A DNA stretch of 64,000 bases from Vibrio sp. Of7-15 (GCF_022347565.1 NZ_JAKRGH010000016.1:90840-154839); one strand, 5' to 3'; shown: positions 1 through 10,249, numbered from the stretch's first letter. Notes: generated by a model not told the origin, from the letters alone. Numbers and translations: made by a program.

Positions 1-486
1 ACTAGCCAGCGTTTGCCTATAGAGGGGAGAACTCAAGGCTCTGAAGCCGATGCGATTGCAACCATGATGAATACGGTTAGTGACTATTTTGCTAAGCAGT
101 ATGCAGTTAGATTAGGCGGAGAATCTGATGAAGGCGTGACGATCACTGTGTTAGATGTGAACTCACCAGAAGATTTTTTCCATCTTGAAGGGGTGATTAA
201 GAAATTAAGCTCTGTTGCTAACGTGCAAGTGAATCAGTTGAAAGGCAATGAAGTGACTTTTTCGGTGAGTTTATTAACCAATGCCACAGAGTTTCAGCGT
301 GAACTGCTTCTAGACTCTCGAATTCAACCAGTTCAAACTTATACGGATGTGGAGCCAGTAGATGATAAAGAGCCTACGCTGTTGGTTGAACCTGGCACTG
401 TTGATGGTTCACTAGAGGCCCCCACAACGGAAGAGCCAACCGATACAAATGAGTCTGCTCAAACTTTGTATCACTGGGTTTCTTAA
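1..486 (+). CDS. DUF2066 family protein, C-terminal part (5' end outside window)
   Basis: The reading frame is open from base 1, so this is the 3' part of a longer gene; the first Met codon inside the window is not its start. The visible 161 residues match the C-terminal half of the DUF2066 family (uncharacterised, probably exported, common in Vibrionaceae). They consist of alternating short strands and a helix, followed by a low-complexity acidic/Thr-Pro-rich tail of about 45 residues. No catalytic motif is visible. A strong bidirectional terminator follows the stop codon. The family assignment rests on recall of the family pattern; the function is unknown. Confidence 0.72.
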   Translation, partial: TSQRLPIEGRTQGSEADAIATMMNTVSDYFAKQYAVRLGGESDEGVTITVLDVNSPEDFFHLEGVIKKLSSVANVQVNQLKGNEVTFSVSLLTNATEFQRELLLDSRIQPVQTYTDVEPVDDKEPTLLVEPGTVDGSLEAPTTEEPTDTNESAQTLYHWVS

Positions 487-504
487 CCTGGCTAAGGTTT
501 GTTT

Positions 505-543
505 GAAAAAGCCACGAAGATGCATTTCTTCGTGGCTTTTTTA
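505..543. terminator. Bidirectional intrinsic terminator
   Basis: A perfect 12-bp stem (AAGCCACGAAGA at 509-520 with its complement at 527-538, 6-nt loop) is flanked by A-run and T-run. It sits between the convergent DUF2066 gene and the DUF2069 gene and can serve both strands. Confidence 0.9.
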
Positions 544-550
544 TTTGTTT

Positions 551-985
551 TTAGTCAGAGTTTGATTGGTCAAACTTCTCTTTTTCTTGCTTCTCAACCG
601 TTGATAGTTTGGGAAGTTTTAGACCAAGCTCTTGTCCACGGAATTTGGCGTAGAGCGTATTGCCAGCAAAGGCTGCAGAAACGATGATTAACTCCACCAG
701 GGCTAATAATCTTTCGCCTTCATCTACCCAAATCATGGTAAGGGCGTGCAGAAAGTAGAACATTAATATGAAATTAGCCCAAGCGTGAGTATAGGCTTTT
801 CCACGTAGTATCCCCGGTAGTGGGAAAAGTAGTGGTATTAGCCAACCAATGGTTAAGCCTAATGGATTGATTTGTGAATGAGGTGCGATCACGCTGTGCC
901 ATAGCACGACCCAAACAACCAATGAAAGATAGCTAAATAGGGCTAATCGGCGATACTGTTGAGTCTTGGGGCTCAGTTCTGTCAT
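551..985 (-). CDS. DUF2069 family small inner-membrane protein
   Basis: This 144-residue, strongly hydrophobic protein has about four predicted membrane segments (residues roughly 14-32, 40-58, 65-85 and 90-112) and a charged Lys/Glu/Asp-rich C-terminal tail. It matches the DUF2069 family of gammaproteobacterial membrane proteins of unknown function. The start at 985 is preferred because AAGGA lies just upstream; an upstream in-frame start would add 7 residues without a ribosome site. It follows wrbA by 28 bp, so it is probably the last gene of the bepA-yfgD-wrbA transcription direction. Confidence 0.8.
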   Translation of the reverse strand: MTELSPKTQQYRRLALFSYLSLVVWVVLWHSVIAPHSQINPLGLTIGWLIPLLFPLPGILRGKAYTHAWANFILMFYFLHALTMIWVDEGERLLALVELIIVSAAFAGNTLYAKFRGQELGLKLPKLSTVEKQEKEKFDQSNSD

Positions 986-1013
986 GTAGATTCCTTGGAC
1001 TGACAAAGGTGGT

Positions 1014-1933
<920 letters not shown>

Positions 1934-2000
1934 GACCTGTCTCCGATATTGTTAAAAGAATGCAGTTCCATTGTAGTGGAACTGCATCATTCGTTAAATA

Positions 2001-3458
2001 TCAAAGTGCTGAAAATCGATCTCGCGCGATTCGTAATTGGTCAATGCGAGCATCATAACGAGCTTGATTTAAGCTCCCAAGCTCTGCTAGTTGGCTAGCT
2101 TGCGTGTAGTTTTGCAAGGATTTGTTCCATAAGCCCTTTAAGGCAAAAATTTCAGCTCTGGCTGCCAATTCGCCATCGGTGATGCCTGCATTCGCATATG
2201 CTTTGGCAAGCAATGACCAGCCAGTTGTGTCGTTTGGTCGTTCATGGGTGTATTGCTGTAACGTTTTAATGGCTTGCTGAGCTTGATTATTTTCAAGCAG
2301 TGCATTGGCGTAGTTAATCATTAACACTGAGTTTTGAGGTTGTTGTTTTAACGCTTTTTCTAATCGTGTAATCGCAGAGGCATATTTTTCTTGATATAAG
2401 TCAAGATCGGTTATTGCGTCTAAATAAAAACGATTGTTGGGGTTGTCTTTTAACAGCTTATCTAAGATTTTTTGGGCGTCATCGAATTTCTTATCGTCTA
2501 GGTACACTAGCGCTTTACCATATTCTAAAGAAGGCTTAACCGTAGCACTGGCCTTTTTTAATTGACGATCGAACCAGTCGTGAGCGGCACTGCTTTCAAT
2601 GCCAGCATAGCGGGCCACAATTCGTGCTCTCGCCAAATGATAACGTAGTGATGGTGCGACTTTTTTACTCTTGTATTGCTGAGCCCGAGAGCGAGTGTCG
2701 GTGATACGGTCTTCTGGTAAGGGGTGGGTCAGCAGCATAGGCGGCGGCGTGCTGGCGTAACGGTACTGATCCGCTAGACGACCAAAGAATCGAGGCATGG
2801 CATTGGTATCAAAACCACTTTTGGCTAATGTACTGATGCCAAATCTATCTGCTTCTTTTTCATTGCTACGAGTGTAGTTGATAGAGCTTTGCATGGACGA
2901 TGCTGTTGTGGCATGAATAGCGGCAATACCAGCTTCAGGAGCGGCGACAGCTAAAATGAGCGAGCCTATTAAAGCAGCCATGGTTGCCGGAGAGCGGCGA
3001 GCTTGTTCTTCCATGCTACGAGCTAAATGGCGTTGGGTTACGTGGGCAATTTCGTGGGCAACAACAGATGCGAGCTCACTTTCAGTTTGAGCGTGTAGAA
3101 ATAGGCCAGAGTGCAGGGCGACATAACCACCAAAAAACGCAAACGCATTAATATTACGATCTTGGATCATAAAAAAGTTAAATGGCGTTTTTACATCGTT
3201 GGCGTTAGCAACTAAGCGGTGCCCTAAATCTTGAATGTATTCGTTTAAAACGGGATCTGAGATGACAGGTTGGCTTGCGCGTAACATTCGCATGTAAGCA
3301 TCACCATACTCCAGCTCTTGATCGATAGTAAGTGTCGCGGCAGCAGCTGTTCCGATATCGGGTAAATCTAAGCTATTAGCAGCCACACTGGTACTGAAAC
3401 CAGAGCTTAATAACGCTGACAATAATAGGTAAACGGGGGCTTTTTTAAATTTAAGCAT
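2001..3458 (-). CDS. bepA: BepA-type periplasmic M48 metalloprotease/chaperone with TPR repeats
   Basis: This 485-residue protein has an N-terminal signal peptide (cleavage near SVAA-NS, residue about 28) and an M48 zinc protease domain. The catalytic HEIAH motif is at residues 135-139 and the third ligand is in NEKEADRFG (Glu202). The C-terminal half, about residues 300-480, is a TPR array. BepA acts in the periplasm on outer-membrane assembly: it helps LptD mature and degrades stalled outer-membrane proteins at the BAM complex. The length matches E. coli BepA (487 aa). Upstream of the yfgD-like gene, as in enterobacteria. Confidence 0.93.
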   Translation of the reverse strand: MLKFKKAPVYLLLSALLSSGFSTSVAANSLDLPDIGTAAAATLTIDQELEYGDAYMRMLRASQPVISDPVLNEYIQDLGHRLVANANDVKTPFNFFMIQDRNINAFAFFGGYVALHSGLFLHAQTESELASVVAHEIAHVTQRHLARSMEEQARRSPATMAALIGSLILAVAAPEAGIAAIHATTASSMQSSINYTRSNEKEADRFGISTLAKSGFDTNAMPRFFGRLADQYRYASTPPPMLLTHPLPEDRITDTRSRAQQYKSKKVAPSLRYHLARARIVARYAGIESSAAHDWFDRQLKKASATVKPSLEYGKALVYLDDKKFDDAQKILDKLLKDNPNNRFYLDAITDLDLYQEKYASAITRLEKALKQQPQNSVLMINYANALLENNQAQQAIKTLQQYTHERPNDTTGWSLLAKAYANAGITDGELAARAEIFALKGLWNKSLQNYTQASQLAELGSLNQARYDARIDQLRIARDRFSAL

Positions 3459-3627
3459 GAAAACAGCACTGCACCTTTTCTTGTTTTTCTGGTCTAGTAG
3501 TACCAGATAATTTAAGTTTTTAATGTAGATTGTAATGGTTCGACCACAAATCCTTGGTTAGGTTTCTTTTTTGTCGTGGCTATGTGATTTACAATATTGT
3601 TTTTGATAATAACTGTCGAGCTGAGTA

Positions 3628-3858
3628 ATGGAAACCCAACTTCTTGATTTAACGTCTGAACGTTGTCCAATGTCCCTTCTATTAGCGAAGAGAAAAGGGG
3701 CAACACTCGGTGTTAATGAAACGCTCAAGATTTGTATTTCAGACGCTGGCTCGCAGAAAGACATTAGCGCGTACTTTCTACAACAAGGCTTTGTCGTGAT
3801 CGTGAATAGTCAAAATGACCACGGTTTTGAATTAATTGTGACTAAAGAGAAGATGTAA
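3628..3858 (+). CDS. TusA/YedF-family sulfurtransferase-like protein
   Basis: This 76-residue protein shows the SirA/TusA fold. An N-terminal LLDLTSERCPM segment carries the Cys-Pro motif (Cys14) that accepts persulfide sulfur in TusA. It continues LLLAKRKGATLGVNETLKI, then an ISAYFLQQGF segment resembling the usual helix-2 region. In characterised relatives the Cys relays sulfur for tRNA thiolation; this copy beside a PerM-type permease is a paralogue of unassigned function in vibrios. The stop is 6 bp before the permease gene, so the two are probably co-transcribed. Confidence 0.8.
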   Translation: METQLLDLTSERCPMSLLLAKRKGATLGVNETLKICISDAGSQKDISAYFLQQGFVVIVNSQNDHGFELIVTKEKM

Positions 3859-3864
3859 TTCATT

Positions 3865-4932
3865 ATGCTAGAAATGATCAGCCGTTGGTATCAACGACGT
3901 TTTTCCGATCCACATGCCGTTAGCTTAGTTGCCATCTTAGTGGTTGGCTTTGTCACGATTTATTTCTTTGGTCATTTAATTGCCCCATTATTGGTTGCGA
4001 TCGTCTTGGCTTATTTACTCGAATGGCCTGTAACCCGCCTTTGTAATGTGGGGCTGCCTCGGTCTATTTCTGTTGTTGTTGTTTTAATTATTTTTATCGG
4101 TTTGATGTTAATGGCTTTATTTGGCCTAGTTCCGACTATTTGGACTCAAATAGGGAATTTAGTCAATGATGTGCCTTCCATGCTAAACGGTTTTCAAAAG
4201 TTTGTTTTCAGTCTGCCTGAGCGCTATCCAGAAATGGTTGACCCTCAATTGGTTGAAACCATGATGAGTACATTGAAAAGCAAAGTGTTAGGCATGGGGG
4301 AAAGTGTTGTCAAAGGGTCATTGGCATCCCTAGTAAGCTTGGCAGCTCTTGGTGTGTATTTAATTTTAGTGCCACTGCTTATCTTCTTTTTATTAAAAGA
4401 TAAAAACGAGATGCTAACAGCACTTAGCGGTATTTTGCCACAAAACCGTCGTTTGGCGGCGAAGGTTTGGTTTGAAATGAATGAGCAAATTTCAAATTAC
4501 ATTCGTGGCAAAGTCACTGAAATCATGATTGTAGGCGGTGTGAGTTACGTTACGTTTGCCGTGATGGACCTACGCTATGCGGTACTGTTGAGTGTAGCGG
4601 TCGGCTTATCTGTCTTGATCCCTTATATTGGGGCCGCCGCGGTGACAGTACCTGTTGCTATTGTGGCTCTGTTTCAGTGGGGGCTCAGCTCTGAATTTTA
4701 CTGGCTATTGTTTGCCTATGCCATTATTCAAGCATTAGACGGTAACGTATTAGTGCCTGTTTTATTTTCAGAAGCAGTGAACCTACATCCTGTAGCGATT
4801 ATTGTGGCAGTGTTGGTGTTTGGTGGTTTATGGGGATTCTGGGGCGTTTTCTTTGCCATTCCTTTAGCGACATTAGTAAAAGCAGTATGGAAAGCGTTGC
4901 CAGCTAGGGAAGATCAGTATTCCAAGGCCTAG
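3865..4932 (+). CDS. perM: AI-2E/PerM family permease
   Basis: A 355-residue polytopic membrane protein with two membrane segments near the N-terminus (about 20-50), another at about 63-90, a soluble loop, and a cluster of segments from about 155 to 335. The pattern fits the AI-2E transporter family (PerM, YdiK, TqsA). Conserved elements include LLKDKNEML (about 172), IPYIGA in the C-terminal third and the ALDGNVLVPVLFSEAVNLHP region. The transported substrate is not known; family members have been linked to autoinducer-2 export or Na+/H+ antiport. It follows the TusA-like gene closely and ends at a very long bidirectional terminator. Confidence 0.88.
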   Translation: MLEMISRWYQRRFSDPHAVSLVAILVVGFVTIYFFGHLIAPLLVAIVLAYLLEWPVTRLCNVGLPRSISVVVVLIIFIGLMLMALFGLVPTIWTQIGNLVNDVPSMLNGFQKFVFSLPERYPEMVDPQLVETMMSTLKSKVLGMGESVVKGSLASLVSLAALGVYLILVPLLIFFLLKDKNEMLTALSGILPQNRRLAAKVWFEMNEQISNYIRGKVTEIMIVGGVSYVTFAVMDLRYAVLLSVAVGLSVLIPYIGAAAVTVPVAIVALFQWGLSSEFYWLLFAYAIIQALDGNVLVPVLFSEAVNLHPVAIIVAVLVFGGLWGFWGVFFAIPLATLVKAVWKALPAREDQYSKA

Positions 4933-4946
4933 TGGACAGTTTATCG

Positions 4947-5003
4947 AATTAAACAATAAAAAGCGCCGCAATAAGACATTGCGGCGCTTTTTATTGTTTA
5001 ATT
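4947..5003. terminator. Bidirectional terminator with a 26-bp perfect stem
   Basis: A perfect 26-bp inverted repeat (4947-4972 and 4978-5003) with a 5-nt loop separates the convergent perM and bcp genes. The GC core AAGCGCCGCAAT is flanked on both sides by A/T runs, so it can terminate transcription from either direction. Confidence 0.93.
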
Positions 5004-5013
5004 GGATAACGAT

Positions 5014-5484
5014 TTATTCGCCGTTATTCAAATAATCCAGCACGACTTCATGGTGTGTTTTTGTTTTAAATTTATTGAACACTTTTTCAATCACACCTTC
5101 TTCATTGATTAAGAAGCTGATGCGATGTAAGCCATCGTACACTTTACCCATGAATTTCTTTTCACCCCATACGCCAAATTGATCAGCGGCAGCATGATCT
5201 TCATCAGACAGTAAAGTGAAGTTAAGATCATCACGTTCGATGAACTTTCCTAAGCGTTTTACAGGATCAATACTTACGCCCAGTACGACTACATTATGGC
5301 TGTCAAGCTCAGCTTTAATATCTCGAAGGCCTTGTGCTTGTACAGTACAGCCTGGAGTCATGGCTTTCGGGTAGAAGTAAAATAAGACTTTTTTACCAGC
5401 GAAGTCGGCTAATGTTACGGTGTTGTTGTCTTGATCTAACAATGAAAAGGCTGGTGCTGGTGTACCAGCAGTTAAAGTGTTCAT
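5014..5484 (-). CDS. bcp: Thioredoxin-dependent thiol peroxidase (peroxiredoxin, Bcp/PrxQ)
   Basis: This 156-residue cytosolic peroxiredoxin reduces H2O2 and organic hydroperoxides. The peroxidatic Cys sits in YPKAMTPGCTVQAQG (Cys46 region), with the usual upstream KKVLFYFYP strand and downstream GVSIDPVKRLGKF. The typical E. coli Bcp resolving Cys five residues after the peroxidatic one is replaced (GCTVQAQ instead of GCTVQAC), so a 1-Cys or alternative resolving mechanism should be considered. It lies 25 bp downstream of gcvR and is probably co-transcribed with it, as in E. coli. Confidence 0.93.
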   Translation of the reverse strand: MNTLTAGTPAPAFSLLDQDNNTVTLADFAGKKVLFYFYPKAMTPGCTVQAQGLRDIKAELDSHNVVVLGVSIDPVKRLGKFIERDDLNFTLLSDEDHAAADQFGVWGEKKFMGKVYDGLHRISFLINEEGVIEKVFNKFKTKTHHEVVLDYLNNGE

Positions 5485-5509
5485 TATTATTCTTTCTCCA
5501 AAAAGAAGG

Positions 5510-6052
5510 TTACTGACTGTTTTTGATGAAGTTTAAGCTACCAGTGACACTGAGTTCGGCGCAAATACGCTCAAACTCTTCTTGTAGTTGCATTAGGTGA
5601 CACTCTTCAGGCAGCCTAGCGGTAATTTGAATTAAAAATTGATGCTGCGAACCGATATGTTCGTCAGCGGTGATGGTTTGTGCGCTGAGTGAAGCAATAT
5701 CAATGTTTCGGTCGGCAAAGAACTGGGTGAATTGTTCTGTTAAACCAGGCTTATCGGCTGACTCAATCTGCATTTCTAATAAATAGGTATAGGGCTGCTC
5801 ATGGTGCGTCGTAGTTCGCTTCATGATGGTGATCAACTCATGCTCTTGGCTGACTAGCGGCAAAGTTGACTCTACTCGGCTAATGCCATTGGCGTTTCCT
5901 GATAGCAGCATGATCAGAGTAAATTCGCTGCCATAAAGTTCGATGCGGCTATCGACAATATTACAGCCTGCTTTGGTGACTAATTGTGTAATGAGATTTG
6001 AGATACCCGGTCGATCGGTTCCAATAGCGGTAATAACAAGGTGATGAGTCAT
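5510..6052 (-). CDS. gcvR: Glycine cleavage system transcriptional regulator GcvR (two ACT domains)
   Basis: This 180-residue protein has two ACT domains. The first begins HLVITAIGTDRPGISN (residues 3-18); the second begins YLLEMQIESADKPGLTEQF (about 89-107). GcvR binds glycine through ACT domains and antagonises the activator GcvA, repressing the gcvTHP glycine-cleavage genes. The pairing with bcp downstream and divergent dapA upstream is the enterobacterial/vibrio order. It has no DNA-binding domain, consistent with regulation by protein contact. Confidence 0.9.
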   Translation of the reverse strand: MTHHLVITAIGTDRPGISNLITQLVTKAGCNIVDSRIELYGSEFTLIMLLSGNANGISRVESTLPLVSQEHELITIMKRTTTHHEQPYTYLLEMQIESADKPGLTEQFTQFFADRNIDIASLSAQTITADEHIGSQHQFLIQITARLPEECHLMQLQEEFERICAELSVTGSLNFIKNSQ

Positions 6053-6235
6053 ACTTTATGGCTTTTATTTATGCTTTTTTGCATGGTAGCACAGCTCTGT
6101 AAACTCTGATAACTTCTAGAAAAAGAAGTATGAGTAATTATTCATGGTTCCGTGACGGTAATGTGGGCTCGTATGCTTGTTTTTATTAAATCCGAAACGT
6201 ACCATGGTGAACTGATTAAATTAAGGGAGATGTAC

Positions 6236-7114
6236 ATGTTCTCAGGAAGCATTGTTGCATTGGTAACACCACTAGATACGACTGGTGAAGTAGATTACGC
6301 AAGTTTGAAGACCCTAGTGGATTATCACGTTAATGCAGGCACAGATGGAATTGTTGCCGTTGGTACTACAGGCGAATCTGCAACATTAAGTGTAGAAGAA
6401 CACGTTAAAGTTGTCATGAAAACGCTTGAATTTGCAGATGGCCGAATTCCTGTCATCGCAGGCACTGGTGCCAATGCCACTCATGAGGCCATCACCTTTA
6501 GTAAACTTTTCCATGATTCTGGTGTAGCTGGCTGCCTAAGTGTCACGCCATATTACAATAAACCAACTCAAGAAGGTTTATTCCTACATTATAAAGCGAT
6601 TTCAGAGGCAACGGACTTACCTCAGATTCTTTATAATGTACCGGGCCGAACTGCAGTAGATATGTTGCCAGAAACAGTGGCTCGTTTATCTGAATTTGAC
6701 AACATTGTTGCAATAAAAGATGCGACGGGTGATTTATCTCGTATTAAAAAAACGCGTGAACTTTGTGGTAAAGATTTTATCCAACTGAGCGGTGATGATG
6801 TTTCTGGTTTAGATTTTGTGGCGGCTGGTGGCCATGGTGTGATTTCGGTGACATCGAACGTGGCAGCGGCTGATATGGCTAACATGTTTAAACTTGCGTT
6901 AGCTGGCAATATTGAGGAAGCACGAGTTATCAATGAACGTTTAATGCCTTTACATACGAATTTGTTTGTAGAGTCAAACCCAATCCCAGTGAAATGGGCG
7001 GTACACAAGCTTGGCTTAATGAAGCATGGTGACATCCGTTTACCATTAACAACATTAAGCGAAGCGGCACAACCGCAAGTAGCAAAAGCCCTTGCAGAAG
7101 CCTGTGTGTTGTAA
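6236..7114 (+). CDS. dapA: 4-hydroxy-tetrahydrodipicolinate synthase
   Basis: DapA condenses pyruvate and aspartate semialdehyde in the committed step of lysine and diaminopimelate synthesis. With this start it has 292 residues, the same as E. coli DapA. The Schiff-base lysine is K161 in VAIKDATGD, the catalytic Tyr is Y133 in ILYNVPGRT, and the pyruvate-binding GTTGE lies at residues 43-47. The start at 6236 was chosen for the AAGGGAG site 6 bp upstream; two upstream in-frame Met codons would add 2 or 28 residues not seen in the family. bamC follows by 15 bp. Confidence 0.97.
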   Translation: MFSGSIVALVTPLDTTGEVDYASLKTLVDYHVNAGTDGIVAVGTTGESATLSVEEHVKVVMKTLEFADGRIPVIAGTGANATHEAITFSKLFHDSGVAGCLSVTPYYNKPTQEGLFLHYKAISEATDLPQILYNVPGRTAVDMLPETVARLSEFDNIVAIKDATGDLSRIKKTRELCGKDFIQLSGDDVSGLDFVAAGGHGVISVTSNVAAADMANMFKLALAGNIEEARVINERLMPLHTNLFVESNPIPVKWAVHKLGLMKHGDIRLPLTTLSEAAQPQVAKALAEACVL

Positions 7115-7129
7115 TTAGCAGGAGCATAA

Positions 7130-8164
7130 ATGAAATTCAAATATCGGTTTGTTCTTACCTCTGTTATGGCTGTCAGTTTAGCGGCATGTTCAGGAAACCC
7201 GACAGAGCGTAGACAAGCCAAGCAAGACTTCACTTACATGGAAACCACACCATTCAAAGTTTGGAATCAACCGGAAGGATCGAAGGTAGAGTTCTCTTCT
7301 TTCTATGCCATTCCTGAAGGTAACTTTAATGGTGAATTAGGGCCAGGTGTTGATATCAGGCCGCCTCAACAGGTATTGCAGTTAATTCCTGGTGCAAGAG
7401 CGGACTTACAAAATGGTGAAGTAACGCTTTGGTTAGTGAAAGAAGAAGAACTAACTAAAGTTTGGCAAACCGCTTTGGATTTGATTGCCAAACGTAATAT
7501 TCCGTTACGTAGTCAAGACGATTCACGTCTCGAAACCGATTGGGTGTCTTGGATCTCAGAAGATGAAGACACAGAAATTGGCAGCCGATACGTAATCGAA
7601 AAGACGAAACAAGCGAAACGTCATGGTTTTAAAATAACGTTGGTGGATTGGAAAGAAGCTGGCAAAGTTCAGCCAGTGAGTGCGACCAACAAAGAACGTT
7701 ATAATATTTTGATGACGAACTTAGTGACGTCTGCCTATGATCAACAAGTTCGTGACGATGCTCGTGTAAGGGCGCAAGAACTTGTGAAGCAAATTCCAAT
7801 CAGTATGGGGCAAGACCGAAGTGGTCTTCCTGTGATTATTGCTCGTGCACCTTACAACGTATTTTGGGAGCGTTTACCTGATTTGTTGCCAAAAGTGGGT
7901 TTAACAATGGAAGGGCGTAACCGATCTCAAGGTCAGGTTCAGGTGAAATACCGTGCACCAGATGACGCCTTCTGGCAGGAAATTGGAACTAAGCCACTGG
8001 CATTTGAAGGAAAAACCTACAACCTATTATTAGGGGACTTAGGTAACCGAACTTCAATTAATGTTACCGATGGTGCGGGGAAACCAGTCAGCGAAGAGGT
8101 GCTAACCAGCTTGGCACCGGTATTAGCTGCTGCAGTAGATCGAGCAAATACCGTTACCGAGTAA
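7130..8164 (+). CDS. bamC: Outer membrane protein assembly factor BamC (lipoprotein)
   Basis: This 344-residue lipoprotein has a signal peptide with lipobox SLAAC (Cys20). It is followed by the extended N-terminal segment that contacts BamD, then two helix-grip domains. The conserved FYAIPEG and RPPQQVLQLIPGARA segments lie in the N-terminal part, matching BamC/NlpB. BamC is an accessory component of the BAM complex that inserts beta-barrel proteins. It lies directly after dapA, as in E. coli (dapA-bamC), separated by 15 bp. Confidence 0.93.
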   Translation: MKFKYRFVLTSVMAVSLAACSGNPTERRQAKQDFTYMETTPFKVWNQPEGSKVEFSSFYAIPEGNFNGELGPGVDIRPPQQVLQLIPGARADLQNGEVTLWLVKEEELTKVWQTALDLIAKRNIPLRSQDDSRLETDWVSWISEDEDTEIGSRYVIEKTKQAKRHGFKITLVDWKEAGKVQPVSATNKERYNILMTNLVTSAYDQQVRDDARVRAQELVKQIPISMGQDRSGLPVIIARAPYNVFWERLPDLLPKVGLTMEGRNRSQGQVQVKYRAPDDAFWQEIGTKPLAFEGKTYNLLLGDLGNRTSINVTDGAGKPVSEEVLTSLAPVLAAAVDRANTVTE

Positions 8165-8206
8165 TTCGCTTTATTCAGTATGAACTTACTGACTAAATAC
8201 GATTAG

Positions 8207-8237
8207 AAAGGGGGCATGTTGTATGCGCCCTTTTATT
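8207..8237. terminator. Terminator after bamC
   Basis: Stem AAAGGGGGCAT / ATGCGCCCTTTT with one internal G-G mismatch and a 5-nt loop, followed by a T-rich run. It lies between the convergent bamC and DUF2897 genes and overlaps the last codon of the latter. Confidence 0.75.
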
Positions 8238-8415
8238 TTGTCTTGTGTTCAGAGTCTTCAGGCTTACCTTCTTCTTCTGATTGAGCATCGCTTTTGCGTT
8301 TTTTGTCCATTTGGCCAAATTTCATGTTGGCGGTGTATTTCAGGGCGGCGATATTACCAATAACCACACTCAATACCACCACAATAATGACCCAAGGGTT
8401 AGTCAGAAATTCCAT
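8233..8415 (-). CDS. DUF2897 family small membrane protein
   Basis: A 60-residue protein beginning [14 protein letters not shown] has one membrane helix at about residues 8-24 and a highly charged Lys/Glu tail. This layout matches DUF2897, a vibrio/alteromonad family of unknown function. The Met at 8415 is chosen because upstream extension is inside the M15 peptidase reading frame and not family-like. It overlaps the end of the M15 gene by 17 bp, so it is the third gene of a dapE-M15-DUF2897 operon. Confidence 0.72.
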   Translation of the reverse strand: MEFLTNPWVIIVVVLSVVIGNIAALKYTANMKFGQMDKKRKSDAQSEEEGKPEDSEHKTK

Positions 8416-9091
8416 TGCAATTCTCGTAAATGTTAGTGATATAACGAGTATAAAGCTTATCCAGTTCGGAAAGTATCTGAGTTTTTCCGGCAAGTTCGGT
8501 ATTGTGCCATGCATCAACTAAAAGCTCAGGCGTGAGCATGGGTAGAAGTGTGTGACTGATAGGCGCAAAGCTGATGTGCCATGGCTCTTGTGCAACTCCA
8601 CCCTGATCGTTTTGATAAGGGAAAAAGAAGTCAAACTTGCCTGCTTGTTCATTTAACCATTGGCTAAACTCTGCTTGATGGCCCGTCTCATATTCCCACG
8701 GCTCCAGCTGAAGTTGTATATCATTGGGTAAACAGTTTTTTGCGTAAACGTCTAAATCGGTGCCCCAATGATGTCGACTTGCGCCAGGGAGTGCAGACCA
8801 GCGCATGATGGCATGAATCTTTTCACTCTCTGTTAGGGTTGTAGGATCAAGAGGTTGGCTTTGGCTATTTAGTATTGGCCTCAGTCCATGAAACTTGTTA
8901 TTCCATATCATCAGCTGACGGTCAAAGTCACGAAAACTACTGGCAATGGCCAAGTCGAATCCGGCTTGTTGTGCTGCGCTTTGAAGGGCTAAAAAAGGCC
9001 GATGCACTTTAGTATGGAGTAATCGACTCGGAATCTGTGCCAGAGGGGCTAAATGGCCAGTTTCCCGGCCAATCAGTTGAGATGGGATCAT
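8399..9091 (-). CDS. M15 family D-Ala-D-Ala carboxypeptidase-like protein (VanY/DdcP type)
   Basis: A 230-residue zinc peptidase of the M15B group. The metal motif [11 protein letters not shown] supplies the first His and Asp, and EPWHISF supplies the last His; the [11 protein letters not shown] segment upstream (about residue 52) is also typical. Family enzymes trim D-Ala from peptidoglycan stem peptides. No signal peptide or membrane anchor is evident, so it may be cytoplasmic and act in recycling, or be exported by another route. The start overlaps the dapE stop (ATGA), indicating translational coupling with a diaminopimelate enzyme, which fits a cell-wall theme. Confidence 0.85.
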   Translation of the reverse strand: MIPSQLIGRETGHLAPLAQIPSRLLHTKVHRPFLALQSAAQQAGFDLAIASSFRDFDRQLMIWNNKFHGLRPILNSQSQPLDPTTLTESEKIHAIMRWSALPGASRHHWGTDLDVYAKNCLPNDIQLQLEPWEYETGHQAEFSQWLNEQAGKFDFFFPYQNDQGGVAQEPWHISFAPISHTLLPMLTPELLVDAWHNTELAGKTQILSELDKLYTRYITNIYENCNGISD

Positions 9092-10221
9092 GCTAATAGC
9101 TTTTCCATCACTTTTTGGTACATGTCTGTCAGCTTTTCTAAGTCTGGAATCTTCACGCACTCGTTCACTTTATGAATCGTGGCATTCACAGGCCCAAGTT
9201 CAATCACTTGCGAACCCATTTGAGCAATAAAACGACCATCAGACGTCCCGCCAGTTGTTAGCAGTTCTGGCTTTTGGTGGTTTACTTCTTTTACTGCATC
9301 GACGACAGCGTTGAGGAGATCACCAGTACCTGTTAGGAATGGCTGGCCACTAAGCGTCCATTTTAGATCGTAATCTAAGCCGTGAGCATCTAAGATCGAG
9401 TGTACTCGGCGTTTTAACTCGGTGTCTGTGACTTCTGTACTGAAACGGAAGTTAAATTGAACGTTAAATTCACCAGGGATCACATTGGAAGCGCCTGTAC
9501 CGGAGGCGACGTTTGGAATTTGAAAGCTGGTTGGTGGGAAGAATTCATTCCCATTGTCCCATGTGGTTGCTGCCAGTTCCGCTAGAGCTGGTAAGGCTTG
9601 ATGGATCGGGTTGTTGGCCAGTTGTGGGTAAGCGACGTGGCCTTGAGTTCCTTTAATGACGAGATCACCTGTGATGGAGCCACGGCGACCATTCTTAACC
9701 ACATCACCAACAGCATGTGTGCTGGAGGGCTCTCCAACAATACACATATCAATCAGTTCATTGCGTTCCATTAATGTATCAACCACACGAGTTGTTCCAT
9801 TAATGAATGGGCCTTCTTCGTCTGACGTGATTAAAAATGCAATGGAGCCTTTATGATTTGGGTTTTCAGCAATAAAGCGTTCAACCGCAACAACCATACA
9901 TGCCAATGAACCCTTCATGTCTGCCGCACCACGGCCATGTAAGTAATCATCGATTACGGTTGGTTCAAATGGTGGAGTATGCCATTGCTCCAAAGGGCCA
10001 GCTGGCACCACATCAGTATGGCCTGCAAAGCAAAATAAAGGAGCTTCCGTGCCTCGTCGTGCCCAGAAGTTGGTCGTGTCTTCAAATACCATTGGTTCAA
10101 TTGTGAAACCAATGGCTTTAAGTCGAGCTATCATGACATCCTGACAGCCAGCGTCTACTGGTGTTACTGATTCACGACTCATTATATCTTTAGCCAATGC
10201 TAAAACTGGGCTATCTGCCAT
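9088..10221 (-). CDS. dapE: Succinyl-diaminopimelate desuccinylase
   Basis: This 377-residue M20 metallopeptidase-fold enzyme hydrolyses N-succinyl-LL-diaminopimelate in lysine/cell-wall synthesis. Metal-binding motifs are in order: [11 protein letters not shown] (His, about residue 67), [11 protein letters not shown] (Asp, about residue 100), the catalytic Glu in [11 protein letters not shown], and a C-terminal His in NATIHKVNE. The length equals E. coli DapE (375 aa). It is preceded by a Spx/ArsC-like gene (yffB-dapE order conserved with E. coli) and translationally coupled to the M15 peptidase downstream. Confidence 0.96.
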   Translation of the reverse strand: MADSPVLALAKDIMSRESVTPVDAGCQDVMIARLKAIGFTIEPMVFEDTTNFWARRGTEAPLFCFAGHTDVVPAGPLEQWHTPPFEPTVIDDYLHGRGAADMKGSLACMVVAVERFIAENPNHKGSIAFLITSDEEGPFINGTTRVVDTLMERNELIDMCIVGEPSSTHAVGDVVKNGRRGSITGDLVIKGTQGHVAYPQLANNPIHQALPALAELAATTWDNGNEFFPPTSFQIPNVASGTGASNVIPGEFNVQFNFRFSTEVTDTELKRRVHSILDAHGLDYDLKWTLSGQPFLTGTGDLLNAVVDAVKEVNHQKPELLTTGGTSDGRFIAQMGSQVIELGPVNATIHKVNECVKIPDLEKLTDMYQKVMEKLLA

Positions 10222-10249
10222 CCTTGAAATCCTTGTTTATTGCTTGGTG

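Noticed and set aside
6631..7233. A 200-residue open frame antisense to dapA
   Set aside because: It lies wholly opposite a conserved essential gene with a correct start, lacks any recognisable family and mirrors its codon structure; a shadow frame.
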